Shown: positions 24,417-32,727 of the stretch, piece after piece
How positions within the stretch are numbered: the stretch's first letter is position 1
Layout of the letters: each line of letters starts with the position of its first letter
NCBI RefSeq assembly: GCF_003568665.1
Contig: NZ_QXMH01000002.1
Location: 496,001 to 560,000 of the forward strand
Origin: Chitinophaga alhagiae
GTDB taxonomy: Bacteria > Bacteroidota > Bacteroidia > Chitinophagales > Chitinophagaceae
DNA: 64,000 nucleotides
Direction: 5' to 3'
Position numbers and translations under genes: made by a program
Notes under the pieces: model-generated
Database searches by the model: none
What the model was told of the DNA's origin: nothing
The model's input: only the letters and a program-made list of their open reading frames with translations

Positions 24417-25148
24417 ATGATACGATGTGCATTGATAACAGGCGGTTCCCGGGGCATCGGCAGGGCGGTATGCGTTAAACTGGCGGAGCAGGGGTACCAC
24501 ATCCTGATCAATTACAAAGGCAATACGGCCGCCGCGGAAGAAACGCTGGCCGCCGTAAGGGCCAAAGGAGCAGACGGCACCCTGCTGCAGTTCAATGTAG
24601 GCAGGGAAGAAGAGGTACAGCAGGTGCTGGGCGCCTGGCTGGAAGCCAATAAAGACAAACAGGTGGAGGTGCTGGTCAACAATGCCGGCATCAGGGAAGA
24701 TATGATGATGTTCCAGATGAGCGCCGAAAAATGGAAAGGCGTGCTGGAACCCAGTCTTGACGGATTTTTCTACGTTACCAAACAGGTGCTTACGGGCATG
24801 TTGCTGAAGCGCTACGGCCGCATCATCAACATGGTGTCCCTTTCCGGCCTGAAAGGCACGCCGGGGCAGGTGAACTACAGCGCCGCCAAGGCCGGCCTGA
24901 TAGGCGCCACCAAGGCGCTGGCGCAGGAAGTGGCCAAAAGGAACGTAACCGTGAACGCTATTGCGCCCGGTTTTATCAGAACAGACATGACGGAGGGGCT
25001 GCCGGAAAAAGAGCTGGCGGCCATGGTGCCCATGCAGCGCTTCGGCACGGCGGAAGAAGTGGCGGAAGCAGTGGCCTTTTTTGCATCAAAAGGCGCTTCC
25101 TACATTACCGGCGAAGTGCTGAACATCAACGGCGGCCTTTATTCCTGA
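24417..25148 (+). CDS. FabG-like 3-oxoacyl-ACP reductase
   Basis: 243-residue short-chain dehydrogenase/reductase. It reduces the beta-keto group after each chain extension with NADPH. Cofactor motif ITGGSRGIGRAV at 7-18, NNAG at about 88, catalytic Ser in MVSLSG, and YSAAK with Tyr and Lys near 155-159; the C-terminus SYITGEVLNINGGLY is typical of FabG. It corresponds to the ketoreductase of E. coli-type aryl-polyene clusters (ApeQ). A 36-bp gap follows the lyase gene, so it is co-transcribed with it. Confidence 0.93.
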   Translation: MIRCALITGGSRGIGRAVCVKLAEQGYHILINYKGNTAAAEETLAAVRAKGADGTLLQFNVGREEEVQQVLGAWLEANKDKQVEVLVNNAGIREDMMMFQMSAEKWKGVLEPSLDGFFYVTKQVLTGMLLKRYGRIINMVSLSGLKGTPGQVNYSAAKAGLIGATKALAQEVAKRNVTVNAIAPGFIRTDMTEGLPEKELAAMVPMQRFGTAEEVAEAVAFFASKGASYITGEVLNINGGLYS

Positions 25149-25235
25149 TACGGTCAATAGGGGTCATCCCGCAAAAGAACGTTACAATTATTGTTTGGCC
25201 CGCGTCCAGTTAGCGGCAAATAAGTATACAAGCAC

Positions 25236-26456
25236 ATGAACAGAGTAGTGATTACAGGCATAGGTATTTACTCCTGCATCGGCAAGGACCTGGAAGAGGT
25301 ACGGGAATCCCTGTTCCGCGGCCGCTCCGGTATTGTGCTGGATGAGGAACGCAAGCAGTTCGGCTACCGCTCCGGGCTCACCGGCGCGCTGCCCCGGCCC
25401 GAGCTGAAGGGCCTGCTGGACCGCCGCGCCCGGCTCATGATGCCCGAGCAGGCGGAATATGCCTATATGTCTACCCGCGAAGCGCTGGCCAACGCCCGAA
25501 TGGACCAGGATTACCTGGACAGCCGGGAGGTGGGGCTGCTCTTCGGGAATGACAGCTCCGCGAGACCCACCATTGAAGCAACAGATATTATCCGCGAAAA
25601 AGGAGATACCATGCTGGTAGGCTCCGGCTCCGTGTTCCAGACCATGAACTCTACCGTGAACATGAACCTGGCCACTATTTTCAAGCTGAAAGGCGTGAAC
25701 TTCAGCGTGAGCGCGGCCTGTGCCAGCGGCAGCCATGCCATTGGCCTGGGGTACATGTTCATCCGCAACGGCCTGCAAGACGCCGTGATCTGCGGCGGCG
25801 CGCAGGAAGTGAATAAATACGCCATGGGCAACTTTGACGCCATAGCCGCCTTCTCCGTGCGGGAAAACGAGCCGGCACAGGCCTCCCGCCCCTTTGACCG
25901 GGACCGGGACGGGCTGGTGCCCAGCGGCGGCGCGGCCACGGTGATACTGGAAAGCCTGGAATCAGCACAGCGCCGCGGCGCGCCTATACTGGGAGAAGTG
26001 CTGGGCTACGGTTTCTCCAGCAACGGCGCCCATATCAGCAACCCCAGCGTGGAAGGCCCCCGGCGCTCCCTGGAAATGGCCCTGAAAGAAGCCGGCCTGC
26101 AAGCCGGGGACATAGGCTATATCAACGCCCACGCCACCTCCACCCCCGCCGGGGACGCTAGCGAGGCCCGCGCCATCCACGAAGTGTTCGGCGATGCCCG
26201 CACCCCCGTTAGCTCCACCAAAAGCATGACGGGCCACGAATGCTGGATGGCCGGCGCCAGCGAGATCGTTTACTCCATGCTCATGATGCAGAATGGCTTT
26301 ATTGCCCCCAATATTAATTTTGAGAACCCCGATGAGGATTCTGCTAAATTAAATATCATCAGCAATACAATTAATAATAATTTTAATATATTTTTGTCTA
26401 ATTCTTTTGGCTTTGGGGGTACAAACTCCTCCCTGATCATCAGGAAATGGCAGTAA
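25236..26456 (+). CDS. Beta-ketoacyl-ACP synthase (active, FabF-like)
   Basis: 406 residues, thiolase fold. Claisen condensation of malonyl-ACP onto the growing aryl polyene. Cys162 in SAACASGSHAIG, His in INAHATSTPAGD and His in KSMTGHECWMAGAS give the full Cys-His-His triad, and the C-terminus SFGFGGTNSSLIIRK is normal. Its size and position next to the reductase suggest the main polyene extender, like ApeO. The last 40 codons are strikingly AT-rich (60 bases from 26341 contain about 17% G+C) compared with the rest of the gene. The stop codon lies inside a hairpin. Confidence 0.93.
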   Translation: MNRVVITGIGIYSCIGKDLEEVRESLFRGRSGIVLDEERKQFGYRSGLTGALPRPELKGLLDRRARLMMPEQAEYAYMSTREALANARMDQDYLDSREVGLLFGNDSSARPTIEATDIIREKGDTMLVGSGSVFQTMNSTVNMNLATIFKLKGVNFSVSAACASGSHAIGLGYMFIRNGLQDAVICGGAQEVNKYAMGNFDAIAAFSVRENEPAQASRPFDRDRDGLVPSGGAATVILESLESAQRRGAPILGEVLGYGFSSNGAHISNPSVEGPRRSLEMALKEAGLQAGDIGYINAHATSTPAGDASEARAIHEVFGDARTPVSSTKSMTGHECWMAGASEIVYSMLMMQNGFIAPNINFENPDEDSAKLNIISNTINNNFNIFLSNSFGFGGTNSSLIIRKWQ

Positions 26457-26485
26457 ATCCTTATATGAGCATCCTGTAAGGATTT
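26455..26485 (+). terminator. Hairpin at the stop codon of the first ketosynthase
   Basis: AAATCCTTA (26455-26463) and TAAGGATTT (26477-26485) are perfectly complementary around a 13-base loop. The T-run after it is short (TTTTATAT). It may be a weak terminator or an attenuator between the ketosynthase and the carrier protein. Confidence 0.5.
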
Positions 26486-26489
26486 TATA

Positions 26490-26497
26490 TAATTTTG
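26490..26497 (+). promoter_or_regulatory. -7 box TAATTTTG before the first ACP gene
   Basis: TAATTTTG matches TAnnTTTG and follows the hairpin directly. It lies 74 bp before the ACP ATG, so the ACP and later genes can be transcribed independently of the first three genes. Confidence 0.45.
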
Positions 26498-26571
26498 CCG
26501 GAGCAAGCCCATTGAGTGGATAACGGAGCATGCTGTATTTGTCATCAACCTATATCTGGAACACACTATTT

Positions 26572-26829
26572 ATGGAAATTAATGAGATTATAAAAAAGAC
26601 GAATGCTTTTTTAGCGGAGGAATTTGAGGTTGCTCCGGAAAGCATAACCCCCGGGGGAGACCTGAAGTCTACCCTGGAGCTGGACAGCCTGGACTATATA
26701 GACCTGGTAGTGGCCATTGAAAGTAACTTCGGTTTTAAAGTGAAGCCGGAAGACTTCCAGGGTATTGTTACCTTCCAGGATTTCTATGATTACGTAATTG
26801 CCCGTGTTAAACAAAAAGAGTTGGTATAA
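26572..26829 (+). CDS. Acyl carrier protein (first of two)
   Basis: 85 residues from the ATG at 26572 (MEINEIIKK), the usual ACP start; a frame running 14 codons further upstream is not conserved in type. Carries the acyl chain on a phosphopantetheine arm at Ser39 in LELDSLDYIDLV. Acidic helix II as in FabF partners. The AcpS at 46685 is the likely activating enzyme. The stop codon overlaps the next start by one base. Its 5' half is AT-rich like the end of the preceding gene. Confidence 0.93.
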   Translation: MEINEIIKKTNAFLAEEFEVAPESITPGGDLKSTLELDSLDYIDLVVAIESNFGFKVKPEDFQGIVTFQDFYDYVIARVKQKELV

Positions 26830-27710
26830 TGCCTTCCTGGCAGGGTAAGTCCAAAGGAAATAAGCTGGGGTACAGGATCTTTATTGGTGTATTGCGGTAT
26901 GGAGGAGTGCGGCCCGCTTATTTTCTCCTGGGATTTGTAGTGTGCTACTACTGCCTGTTCTCCTGGCGCTCTACCCGGTCCATATTTCAGTATTTTCGCT
27001 ATAAGATTGGCCAGCCCCGCATGAAAGCGCTCTGGAGCGTTTACCGGAACTATTACGTGTTCGGGCAAACGCTGATAGACAAGATCGTGGTGATGGGAAA
27101 CATACCGAACCGTTTCACCTTTGAGTTTGACGGCGAGGAAAACCTCCATGGGCTCGTATCAGGGCAGCATGGGGGCATTATGCTGAGCGCGCACCTCGGC
27201 AACTGGGAGGTGGCCGGCCACCTGTTCACCCGTTTGAACACGCGTATCAACATCGTGATGTTTGACGGGGAGCACGAGCGCATCAAAAGTTACCTGGCCG
27301 GCGTTACAGGTGGGCGGAATGTAAATGTCATTGTTTTAAAGGACGATTTGTCGCATATTTACGCCATCCACGATGCATTGAGCAAGCGCGAGTTGGTGTG
27401 CATGCATGCGGACCGTTTCCTGGAAGGGAACAAGACCATGGAAATGCCTTTCCTGGGAGAAGCGGCCCGCTTTCCCATGGGGCCTTTTCTGTTGGCCGCC
27501 ACGTTCAGGGTGCCGGTTTCATTTGTGTTCGCATTCAAGGAAACCGCCACCCATTATCATTTATACGCCACCACGCCAAAGGCGTACCCCGGCGCCAAAC
27601 AGGGCGGCCTGGAGCAGTCAATGGCGGATTTTGTGCAGGTGATGGAAGAAAAAGTGAAACGGTACCCCCTGCAGTGGTTCAATTATTACGATTTCTGGTC
27701 CAAGGACTGA
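26829..27710 (+). CDS. LpxL/HtrB-like acyltransferase
   Basis: 293 residues of the lysophospholipid/lipid A acyltransferase family. An N-terminal hydrophobic anchor at about 30-46 (PAYFLLGFVVCYYCLF), the catalytic HxxxxE motif His122-Glu127 in SAHLGNWEVAG, and a later MHADRFLEGNKTMEMPFLG segment that matches the family acyl-acceptor site. Inner-membrane, cytoplasmic face. It likely moves an acyl group, perhaps the aryl-polyene chain from ACP, onto a membrane acceptor, as proposed for aryl-polyene lipids. The ATG shares one base with the ACP stop. Confidence 0.88.
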   Translation: MPSWQGKSKGNKLGYRIFIGVLRYGGVRPAYFLLGFVVCYYCLFSWRSTRSIFQYFRYKIGQPRMKALWSVYRNYYVFGQTLIDKIVVMGNIPNRFTFEFDGEENLHGLVSGQHGGIMLSAHLGNWEVAGHLFTRLNTRINIVMFDGEHERIKSYLAGVTGGRNVNVIVLKDDLSHIYAIHDALSKRELVCMHADRFLEGNKTMEMPFLGEAARFPMGPFLLAATFRVPVSFVFAFKETATHYHLYATTPKAYPGAKQGGLEQSMADFVQVMEEKVKRYPLQWFNYYDFWSKD

Positions 27711-27711
27711 T

Positions 27712-28146
27712 ATGCATAACAACATGACCCATACAGAAAATATTACGGAATACATTCCGCAGCGCCCTCCCATCGTGATGATCAGCCGCCTGCTGGAGGC
27801 AGGAGAGAAGAACATCCGCACCGGCTTTGACATTGTCGCGGATAACGTGTTTGTGGAAAACGGGCGGCTGCAGGCCCCCGGCCTGGTGGAGAACATTGCG
27901 CAGACCGCCGCGGCGCGCATCGGCTACCTGGCCAAACAGAACAATACGCCGGTGCCCCTGGGCTTCATCGGCGCCATCCAGCACCTGGAAGTACTGGAGC
28001 TGCCCGCCGCCGGCAGCAGCCTGGAAACGGAGATCGTGATCGAGCACGAAGTGTTCAACGCCACCGTGGTACATGGGGCCGTAAGGCAGGAGGGAAGGAT
28101 ACTGGCGCAGTGTGATATGAAAATTTTTGTTTCCCAATCAAAATAA
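27712..28146 (+). CDS. Hotdog-fold dehydratase subunit lacking the catalytic His (ApeP-like)
   Basis: 144 residues, FabZ-like hotdog fold. Start EYIPQRPPIVMISRLLEAGE corresponds to the FabZ segment LPHRYPFLLVDRV, with Gln17 where His is usual. The HFPxxPxMPG motif with the active His is replaced by VENGRLQAPG, but the helix with Glu60 (LVENIAQTAAA) is kept. So it has the acidic but not the basic catalytic residue. It may pair with the hotdog protein at 37990, which has the His and lacks the Glu. Either ATG at the N-terminus (residues 1 or 5) may be used. Confidence 0.82.
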   Translation: MHNNMTHTENITEYIPQRPPIVMISRLLEAGEKNIRTGFDIVADNVFVENGRLQAPGLVENIAQTAAARIGYLAKQNNTPVPLGFIGAIQHLEVLELPAAGSSLETEIVIEHEVFNATVVHGAVRQEGRILAQCDMKIFVSQSK

Positions 28147-28155
28147 ACAAACACA

Positions 28156-28791
28156 ATGAAGAAAATCGTAATGCCCCTGCTGGCCCTGGTAGTAAGCGTG
28201 TCAGCCGCCACTGCACAAACCGCCAAAGACGTATTTGACAGATCGGTGAAGCTCACTTACCTGGGCCTTGACTTTACCAAAGCGCGCATTGTAGGCGATG
28301 CCGCCGCCAAAGTGGACGAGATCATTGACAACCACTATCCCAATATCAATCAGAAAGTGGTGAACGAAGCCAAGAAATTTGACGTGGCCGGCGCGTTCAG
28401 AAGGGAAGAAGTGTCTACAGACATTGGCCCCGTGAACAAACGCAACGCTAAAATAGACCCCGACAATGTAAAGTCAGACAACTCTGATGATTACCAGGCC
28501 ATGAAGCCCGAAGACGTGGCCGCCCTGGTAAAAGGTTTTGACTTTGCCGGTAAAAGCGGCATCGGCATCCTCATTGTGATGGACGGTATGAACAAGACCA
28601 AGAAGGAAATATCAGGCTACGTGACCCTGGTAGATATGAAAGCCAAAAAGGTGCTCTTTACAGAACGCGTGGAAGGCGGCCTGGGCATGGGCTTCGGTTA
28701 TACCAACGTGTACCTCACCGGTATCAAGAAAATGATAGATGCCATTGAGAAAAAGAAATACACCGAGTGGAAATCCACTTACGGCGGGTAA
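28156..28791 (+). CDS. Exported protein of unknown function in the pigment cluster
   Basis: 211 residues. Signal peptide MKKIVMPLLALVVSVSAATA, cleaved near residue 20; no lipobox. The mature protein is charged and mixed alpha/beta: a helix at about 30-75, an acidic linker around DPDNVKSDNSDD, and a strand-rich half with KSGIGILIVMDGMNKTKKEISGYVTLVDMKAKKVLFTERVEGGLGMGFGYTNVY. I do not recognise the family. It begins 9 bp after the dehydratase gene and belongs to the same transcript, which suggests a periplasmic part in handling the exported pigment. Confidence 0.8.
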   Translation: MKKIVMPLLALVVSVSAATAQTAKDVFDRSVKLTYLGLDFTKARIVGDAAAKVDEIIDNHYPNINQKVVNEAKKFDVAGAFRREEVSTDIGPVNKRNAKIDPDNVKSDNSDDYQAMKPEDVAALVKGFDFAGKSGIGILIVMDGMNKTKKEISGYVTLVDMKAKKVLFTERVEGGLGMGFGYTNVYLTGIKKMIDAIEKKKYTEWKSTYGG

Positions 28792-28816
28792 TTTGATCAA
28801 CTCTTTAAAATAGTAC

Positions 28817-29242
28817 ATGCAACCTGTATTGAGAGACAGTGCGGAGGTAGTCATCCGGTTCAACGAAGCAGATCCCCTGGGCATAGTCTGGCATGGCCAC
28901 TATATCCGGTATTTTGAGGACGGGCGTGAATCCTTCGGCGCAAAATACAGGTTGCGTTACCTGGATATCTTTGATCACGGCTTCACCGTACCCGTGGTAA
29001 ACGTGGAATGCAATTACAAAAAACCCCTGCGTTACGGGGATACGGTGGTGATAGAGACCCGGTACGTGCATACGGAAGCGGCCAAGATCCGCTTTGAGTA
29101 CACGCTGTACAACAAGGCCACGCAGGAGGTAGTATGTACCGGCGCTTCCGTGCAGGTATTTCTTGACAAGCAGGCCTCTATGTTACAATTGACCATACCC
29201 GCCTTTTTTGCGGAATGGAAAAAACAGTGGGGAGTGGGATGA
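28817..29242 (+). CDS. 4-hydroxybenzoyl-CoA-thioesterase-like acyl thioesterase
   Basis: 141 residues, single hotdog domain of the YbgC/4HBT type. The active-site segment NEADPLGIVWHGHYIRYFEDGRE carries the catalytic Asp19 and the HGHY motif. It would hydrolyse the aryl-polyene thioester or remove misloaded chains from the ACP. Equivalent to the thioesterase (ApeK) of other aryl-polyene clusters. The stop codon overlaps the following ketosynthase start as ATGA. Cytoplasmic. Confidence 0.92.
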   Translation: MQPVLRDSAEVVIRFNEADPLGIVWHGHYIRYFEDGRESFGAKYRLRYLDIFDHGFTVPVVNVECNYKKPLRYGDTVVIETRYVHTEAAKIRFEYTLYNKATQEVVCTGASVQVFLDKQASMLQLTIPAFFAEWKKQWGVG

Positions 29243-30360
29243 TGAACGTATTTGTAGCCGCCGATAACATTATTTCGCCGCTGGGCGTTACCACCCGTTC
29301 CAATGTAGAACAGGTGCTGAAAGGCGCCGGTGGTATCAGCCGCCGGCCCGGCGGCGGCTACGGGGCGGTGATCCCTCCCGGTACCCTGGAGCCCCTGGCA
29401 GACGCCGCGCAGCTCCAGGCCTATACCCGGTTTGAACAGCTGTTGATACTGAGCGTGAAAGACGCCCTTTCCCGCACGCACATCAGCCTCCGCAACGAAC
29501 GCACCGCGTTCATTGTATCTACCACCAAAGGCAATATTGCCCTGCTGGAAGAAGGAGATGTGCCCACCCTCCGCCTGCACAACACGGCGGAAAGAGTGGC
29601 CGCCTGCCTCGGTGCAAAAAACAAACCCCTGGTGGTCAGCAATGCCTGCATATCCGGTCTGCTGGCCATTCTCATCGGCCAGCGCCTCATCCGCTCCGGC
29701 CAGTTCGACCATGCGGTGGTATGCGGCGCAGACCTGTTCACCCCGTTCGTGCTCTCCGGCTTCCAGTCTTTCCAGGCCGTAAGCGATGAGCCCTGCCGCC
29801 CCTTTGACGCCGCCCGCAGGGGCGTTACCCTGGGAGAAGGCGCCGGCACCGTGGTACTGACCAACCAGGCAACATCACTTGCAGGCATGGTGGCCCGCCT
29901 GGGCGAAGGCGCCTCCTGCAACGATGCCAATCATATTTCAGGCCCTTCCCGCACCGGCGGCGAGCTGGCGGGCGCCATCCGCAAAGCGGTGGCCGGCAGC
30001 GGCCTGCGGCCGGCAGATATCGGCTTCGTATCCGCCCATGGCACCGCCACCCTGTATAACGACGAGATGGAGGCCAAAGCCTTCCACCTGGCCGGTTTGC
30101 AGCAAACGCCGGTGAACAGCCTGAAAGGTTATTACGGCCACACCCTGGGTGCGGCCGGCCTTATTGAGGCCATTGTGGGCATGCATGCCATGTTTGAAGG
30201 CATTGTGCCGGCTACGGCCGGTTTTCAGCAGCCGGGCACCAGCCTCCCGCTGGTGGTGAGCGGCCAGCCGCGGCAGCGCCCCATGGAGCATTACCTGAAA
30301 ACCACTTCCGGTTTTGGCGGGTGCAACGCCGCCATGGTGTTCAGCAAGGTCATTTTGTAA
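29239..30360 (+). CDS. Beta-ketoacyl-ACP synthase (active, second)
   Basis: 373 residues from the ATG at 29239, which overlaps the thioesterase stop (ATGA) and starts the family N-terminus MNVFVAADNIISPLG; an ATG at 29215 lies further inside the thioesterase gene. Cys137 in VVSNACISGLLA, His in SAHGTATLYNDEME, and His in GYYGHTLGAAGLIE complete the triad. The C-terminus TTSGFGGCNAAMVF is normal. It is shorter than FabF in the N-terminal half. Together with the other two active ketosynthases it could start or finish the chain. Confidence 0.9.
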   Translation: MMNVFVAADNIISPLGVTTRSNVEQVLKGAGGISRRPGGGYGAVIPPGTLEPLADAAQLQAYTRFEQLLILSVKDALSRTHISLRNERTAFIVSTTKGNIALLEEGDVPTLRLHNTAERVAACLGAKNKPLVVSNACISGLLAILIGQRLIRSGQFDHAVVCGADLFTPFVLSGFQSFQAVSDEPCRPFDAARRGVTLGEGAGTVVLTNQATSLAGMVARLGEGASCNDANHISGPSRTGGELAGAIRKAVAGSGLRPADIGFVSAHGTATLYNDEMEAKAFHLAGLQQTPVNSLKGYYGHTLGAAGLIEAIVGMHAMFEGIVPATAGFQQPGTSLPLVVSGQPRQRPMEHYLKTTSGFGGCNAAMVFSKVIL

Positions 30361-30387
30361 ATCATTTTTAAAAACGCATACCGCAAC

Positions 30388-31455
30388 ATGAATTTTTTTA
30401 CCAAGGAAACAAAAACCGCCCTGCAGGCCAAGGAACAGGCCCTCTGGCTGGCATTTGCCCCTATTGCCTTCCAGGCCTCCAAAGCGCTGCGGGACCTGGG
30501 CATTCTGAAAGTAGTGGCAGACAGTGGCACCCAGGGTGTTACCATTGAAGAAATTCTGGAAAAGGTACAGCTATCCCGCTATTCCGCCCGCGTACTGCTG
30601 GAAGCAGGCCTGGGCCTAGAAATGCTGATCGTCAACAATAAAAGATATACGCTTACCAAAACAGGCTTTTTTATCCTGAACGACCGCCTTACCCGCATCA
30701 ATATGGACTTTTCAGCAGACGTTTGCTACAAGGCCATGTACCACCTGCAAGACAGCCTGGTGGAAGGCAAGCCCCGCGGCCTGCAGGAGCTGGGTACCTG
30801 GGAAACCATCTATCCCGGCCTCTCCCTGCTGCCGGAGCCGGCCCGCACCAGCTGGTTCAACTTTGACCACTACTATTCAGACCTGGCCTTCCCCGCCGTA
30901 CTGCCCATCGTGTTTGAGCAGCAACCGAAAAAACTGCTGGACATTGGCGGCAACACCGGCAAATGGTCTATGGCCTGCGCCGGTTATGACCCTGACGTGC
31001 AGGTAACCATCGTAGACCTGCCCGCACAGGTGAACGTGGCCCAAAAGAACATTGAGGAAGCCGGGCTGCAGCACCGCATTGATTTTTACATCACCAACAT
31101 ACTGGATGAAAGCCAGCCGTTTGCGCAGGGCTATGACGTGATATGGATGAGCCAGTTCCTGGACTGCTTCTCCGAACCCGAGATCATCAGCATTCTGCGG
31201 CGCTGCCGCGAAGCGCTGAACGAGGGCGGCAGCATTTTTATACTGGAACCTTTCTGGGACCGCCAGCAGTTCAAGTCCGCCGCCTTTTGCCTGCAGCAGA
31301 CCTCGCTGTATTTCACGGCCATTGCCAACGGCAACAGCCAGATGTACCATACAGACGATTTCTTCAGCTGCATCCGCGCCGCGGGGCTGGAAGTAGTGCT
31401 GGAAAACAACGATGTAGGCCTGAGCTATACATTGCTGAGATGTGTAAAAGCATAA
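30388..31455 (+). CDS. SAM-dependent methyltransferase with dimerisation domain (O-methyltransferase type)
   Basis: 355 residues. N-terminal helical dimerisation/winged-helix region at 1-150 (KALRDLGILKVVADSG, TIEEILEKVQLSRYSARVLLEAGL) and a C-terminal Rossmann domain with motif I LLDIGGNTGKWSMA, acidic VTIVDLPAQ, and LNEGGSIFILEPFWD. The layout is that of the plant-type and polyketide O-methyltransferases. It probably methylates the pigment: flexirubins often carry a ring methyl or methoxy group. The exact position cannot be told. Located directly before the halogenase-like gene, 24 bp apart. Confidence 0.88.
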   Translation: MNFFTKETKTALQAKEQALWLAFAPIAFQASKALRDLGILKVVADSGTQGVTIEEILEKVQLSRYSARVLLEAGLGLEMLIVNNKRYTLTKTGFFILNDRLTRINMDFSADVCYKAMYHLQDSLVEGKPRGLQELGTWETIYPGLSLLPEPARTSWFNFDHYYSDLAFPAVLPIVFEQQPKKLLDIGGNTGKWSMACAGYDPDVQVTIVDLPAQVNVAQKNIEEAGLQHRIDFYITNILDESQPFAQGYDVIWMSQFLDCFSEPEIISILRRCREALNEGGSIFILEPFWDRQQFKSAAFCLQQTSLYFTAIANGNSQMYHTDDFFSCIRAAGLEVVLENNDVGLSYTLLRCVKA

Positions 31456-31479
31456 TAAACATTTTAAATCCCAAAACAT

Positions 31480-32727
31480 ATGCAAACTGAAAAGGTGGAC
31501 GTACTCGTAATAGGCGCCGGTCCCTCCGGAACGGTTGCCGCGTCTATAATCAACAAAGCCGGCTACAAGGTCAGGATGGTGGAAAAACAGAAATTCCCCC
31601 GCTTTGTGATCGGGGAGAGCCTGCTGCCCCGTTGTATGGACGCTCTCACGGAAGCCGGCTTCATTGACGCCGTAGCCGCCCGTGGTTTCCAGCAAAAAAC
31701 CGGCGCCAAGTTTGTCAAGGATGGCAAAATTTGCGACTTCACCTTTGAAGACCAGCACACCCCCGGCTGGACCTGGACGTGGCAGGTGCCCCGTGCGGAC
31801 TTTGACAAAACCCTGGCAGACACCGTAGAGAAAATGGGCGTGCCGGTAGAATATGAAACAACCGTAACAGACATTAAATTCTTTGGCTCCGATTCTGTAA
31901 CCACCGTGGAAGACATTCACGGCAATAAAAAACAGATAGAAGCCCGTTTTATAGTAGACGGCAGCGGCTATGGGCGTGTTATTCCCAAGCTCTTCGGGCT
32001 GGACAAACCTTCCGTAATGCAGCCGCGCAAGGCGCTCTTTGCGCATACCAACGACGTGCGCCGCGCCATGGCGGACGAGCCGAACCGCATCACCGCCGTG
32101 GTACACCAGAAAGGCGTATGGATATGGATCATCCCCTTTTCCACCGGTATCACTTCCGTGGGTTTTGTGGGAGACCATACCTTCCACGGCCAGTTTTCCG
32201 GCTCCAACGAAGCGCAGTTCCGCGCCATGCTGGAGGCGGAACCTCATACCCGCGAGCGTTTCCGGGATGTGGAACTGATATTTGAGCCGAGGGTGCTGGA
32301 AGCCTGGTCTGCCACCACAGACCGCTTTTACGGAGACGGTTTTGTGCTCACCGGCAACGTAACAGAATTTTTAGACCCTATTTTCTCATCCGGCGTAACT
32401 TTGGCCACTGTATCCGCCCAAAAGGCGGCTAACCTGGTGGTGAAAAAGCTGCAGGGCGGAGAAGTGGATTGGGAGAAAGATTATATGGAGCCTACCATGC
32501 AGGGCGTGAACGTATTCCGTTCTTATGTGCTGGCCTGGTACGAGGGTACGCTGGACACTATTTTCTTCAGCAAGAACCCTGACCCGGTCATCAAGCGGCA
32601 GATATGTTCCGTTTTGGCAGGGTATGTGTGGGACCAGAGCAACCCGTACGTGCAAAATCACGAAGAAGGGCTGAAACGCCTTGCCAGGCTCATTGAGGTA
32701 ACGGACAAACTAAATTCACCGGCTTGA
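31480..32727 (+). CDS. Flavin-dependent halogenase-like oxidoreductase
   Basis: 415 residues. FAD-binding GxGxxG in VLVIGAGPSGTVA (10-15). Two features of flavin halogenases are present: a WxWxIP motif as WIWIIP at 214-219, and a conserved Lys73 in GFQQKTGAKF that matches the catalytic lysine in the FxxKxG context of phenol-type halogenases such as PltA. GESLLPRCMDAL follows as usual. It could chlorinate the phenol ring; chlorinated flexirubins are known in Bacteroidota. A hydroxylase or reductase role is the alternative. The end overlaps the following TTG start. Confidence 0.8.
   Translation: MQTEKVDVLVIGAGPSGTVAASIINKAGYKVRMVEKQKFPRFVIGESLLPRCMDALTEAGFIDAVAARGFQQKTGAKFVKDGKICDFTFEDQHTPGWTWTWQVPRADFDKTLADTVEKMGVPVEYETTVTDIKFFGSDSVTTVEDIHGNKKQIEARFIVDGSGYGRVIPKLFGLDKPSVMQPRKALFAHTNDVRRAMADEPNRITAVVHQKGVWIWIIPFSTGITSVGFVGDHTFHGQFSGSNEAQFRAMLEAEPHTRERFRDVELIFEPRVLEAWSATTDRFYGDGFVLTGNVTEFLDPIFSSGVTLATVSAQKAANLVVKKLQGGEVDWEKDYMEPTMQGVNVFRSYVLAWYEGTLDTIFFSKNPDPVIKRQICSVLAGYVWDQSNPYVQNHEEGLKRLARLIEVTDKLNSPA

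Noticed and set aside
23130..24500. 456-residue minus-strand frame opposite the ammonia-lyase
   Set aside because: Rich in His, Val and Gln as typical of reverse-frame shadows; crosses gene borders on the other strand.
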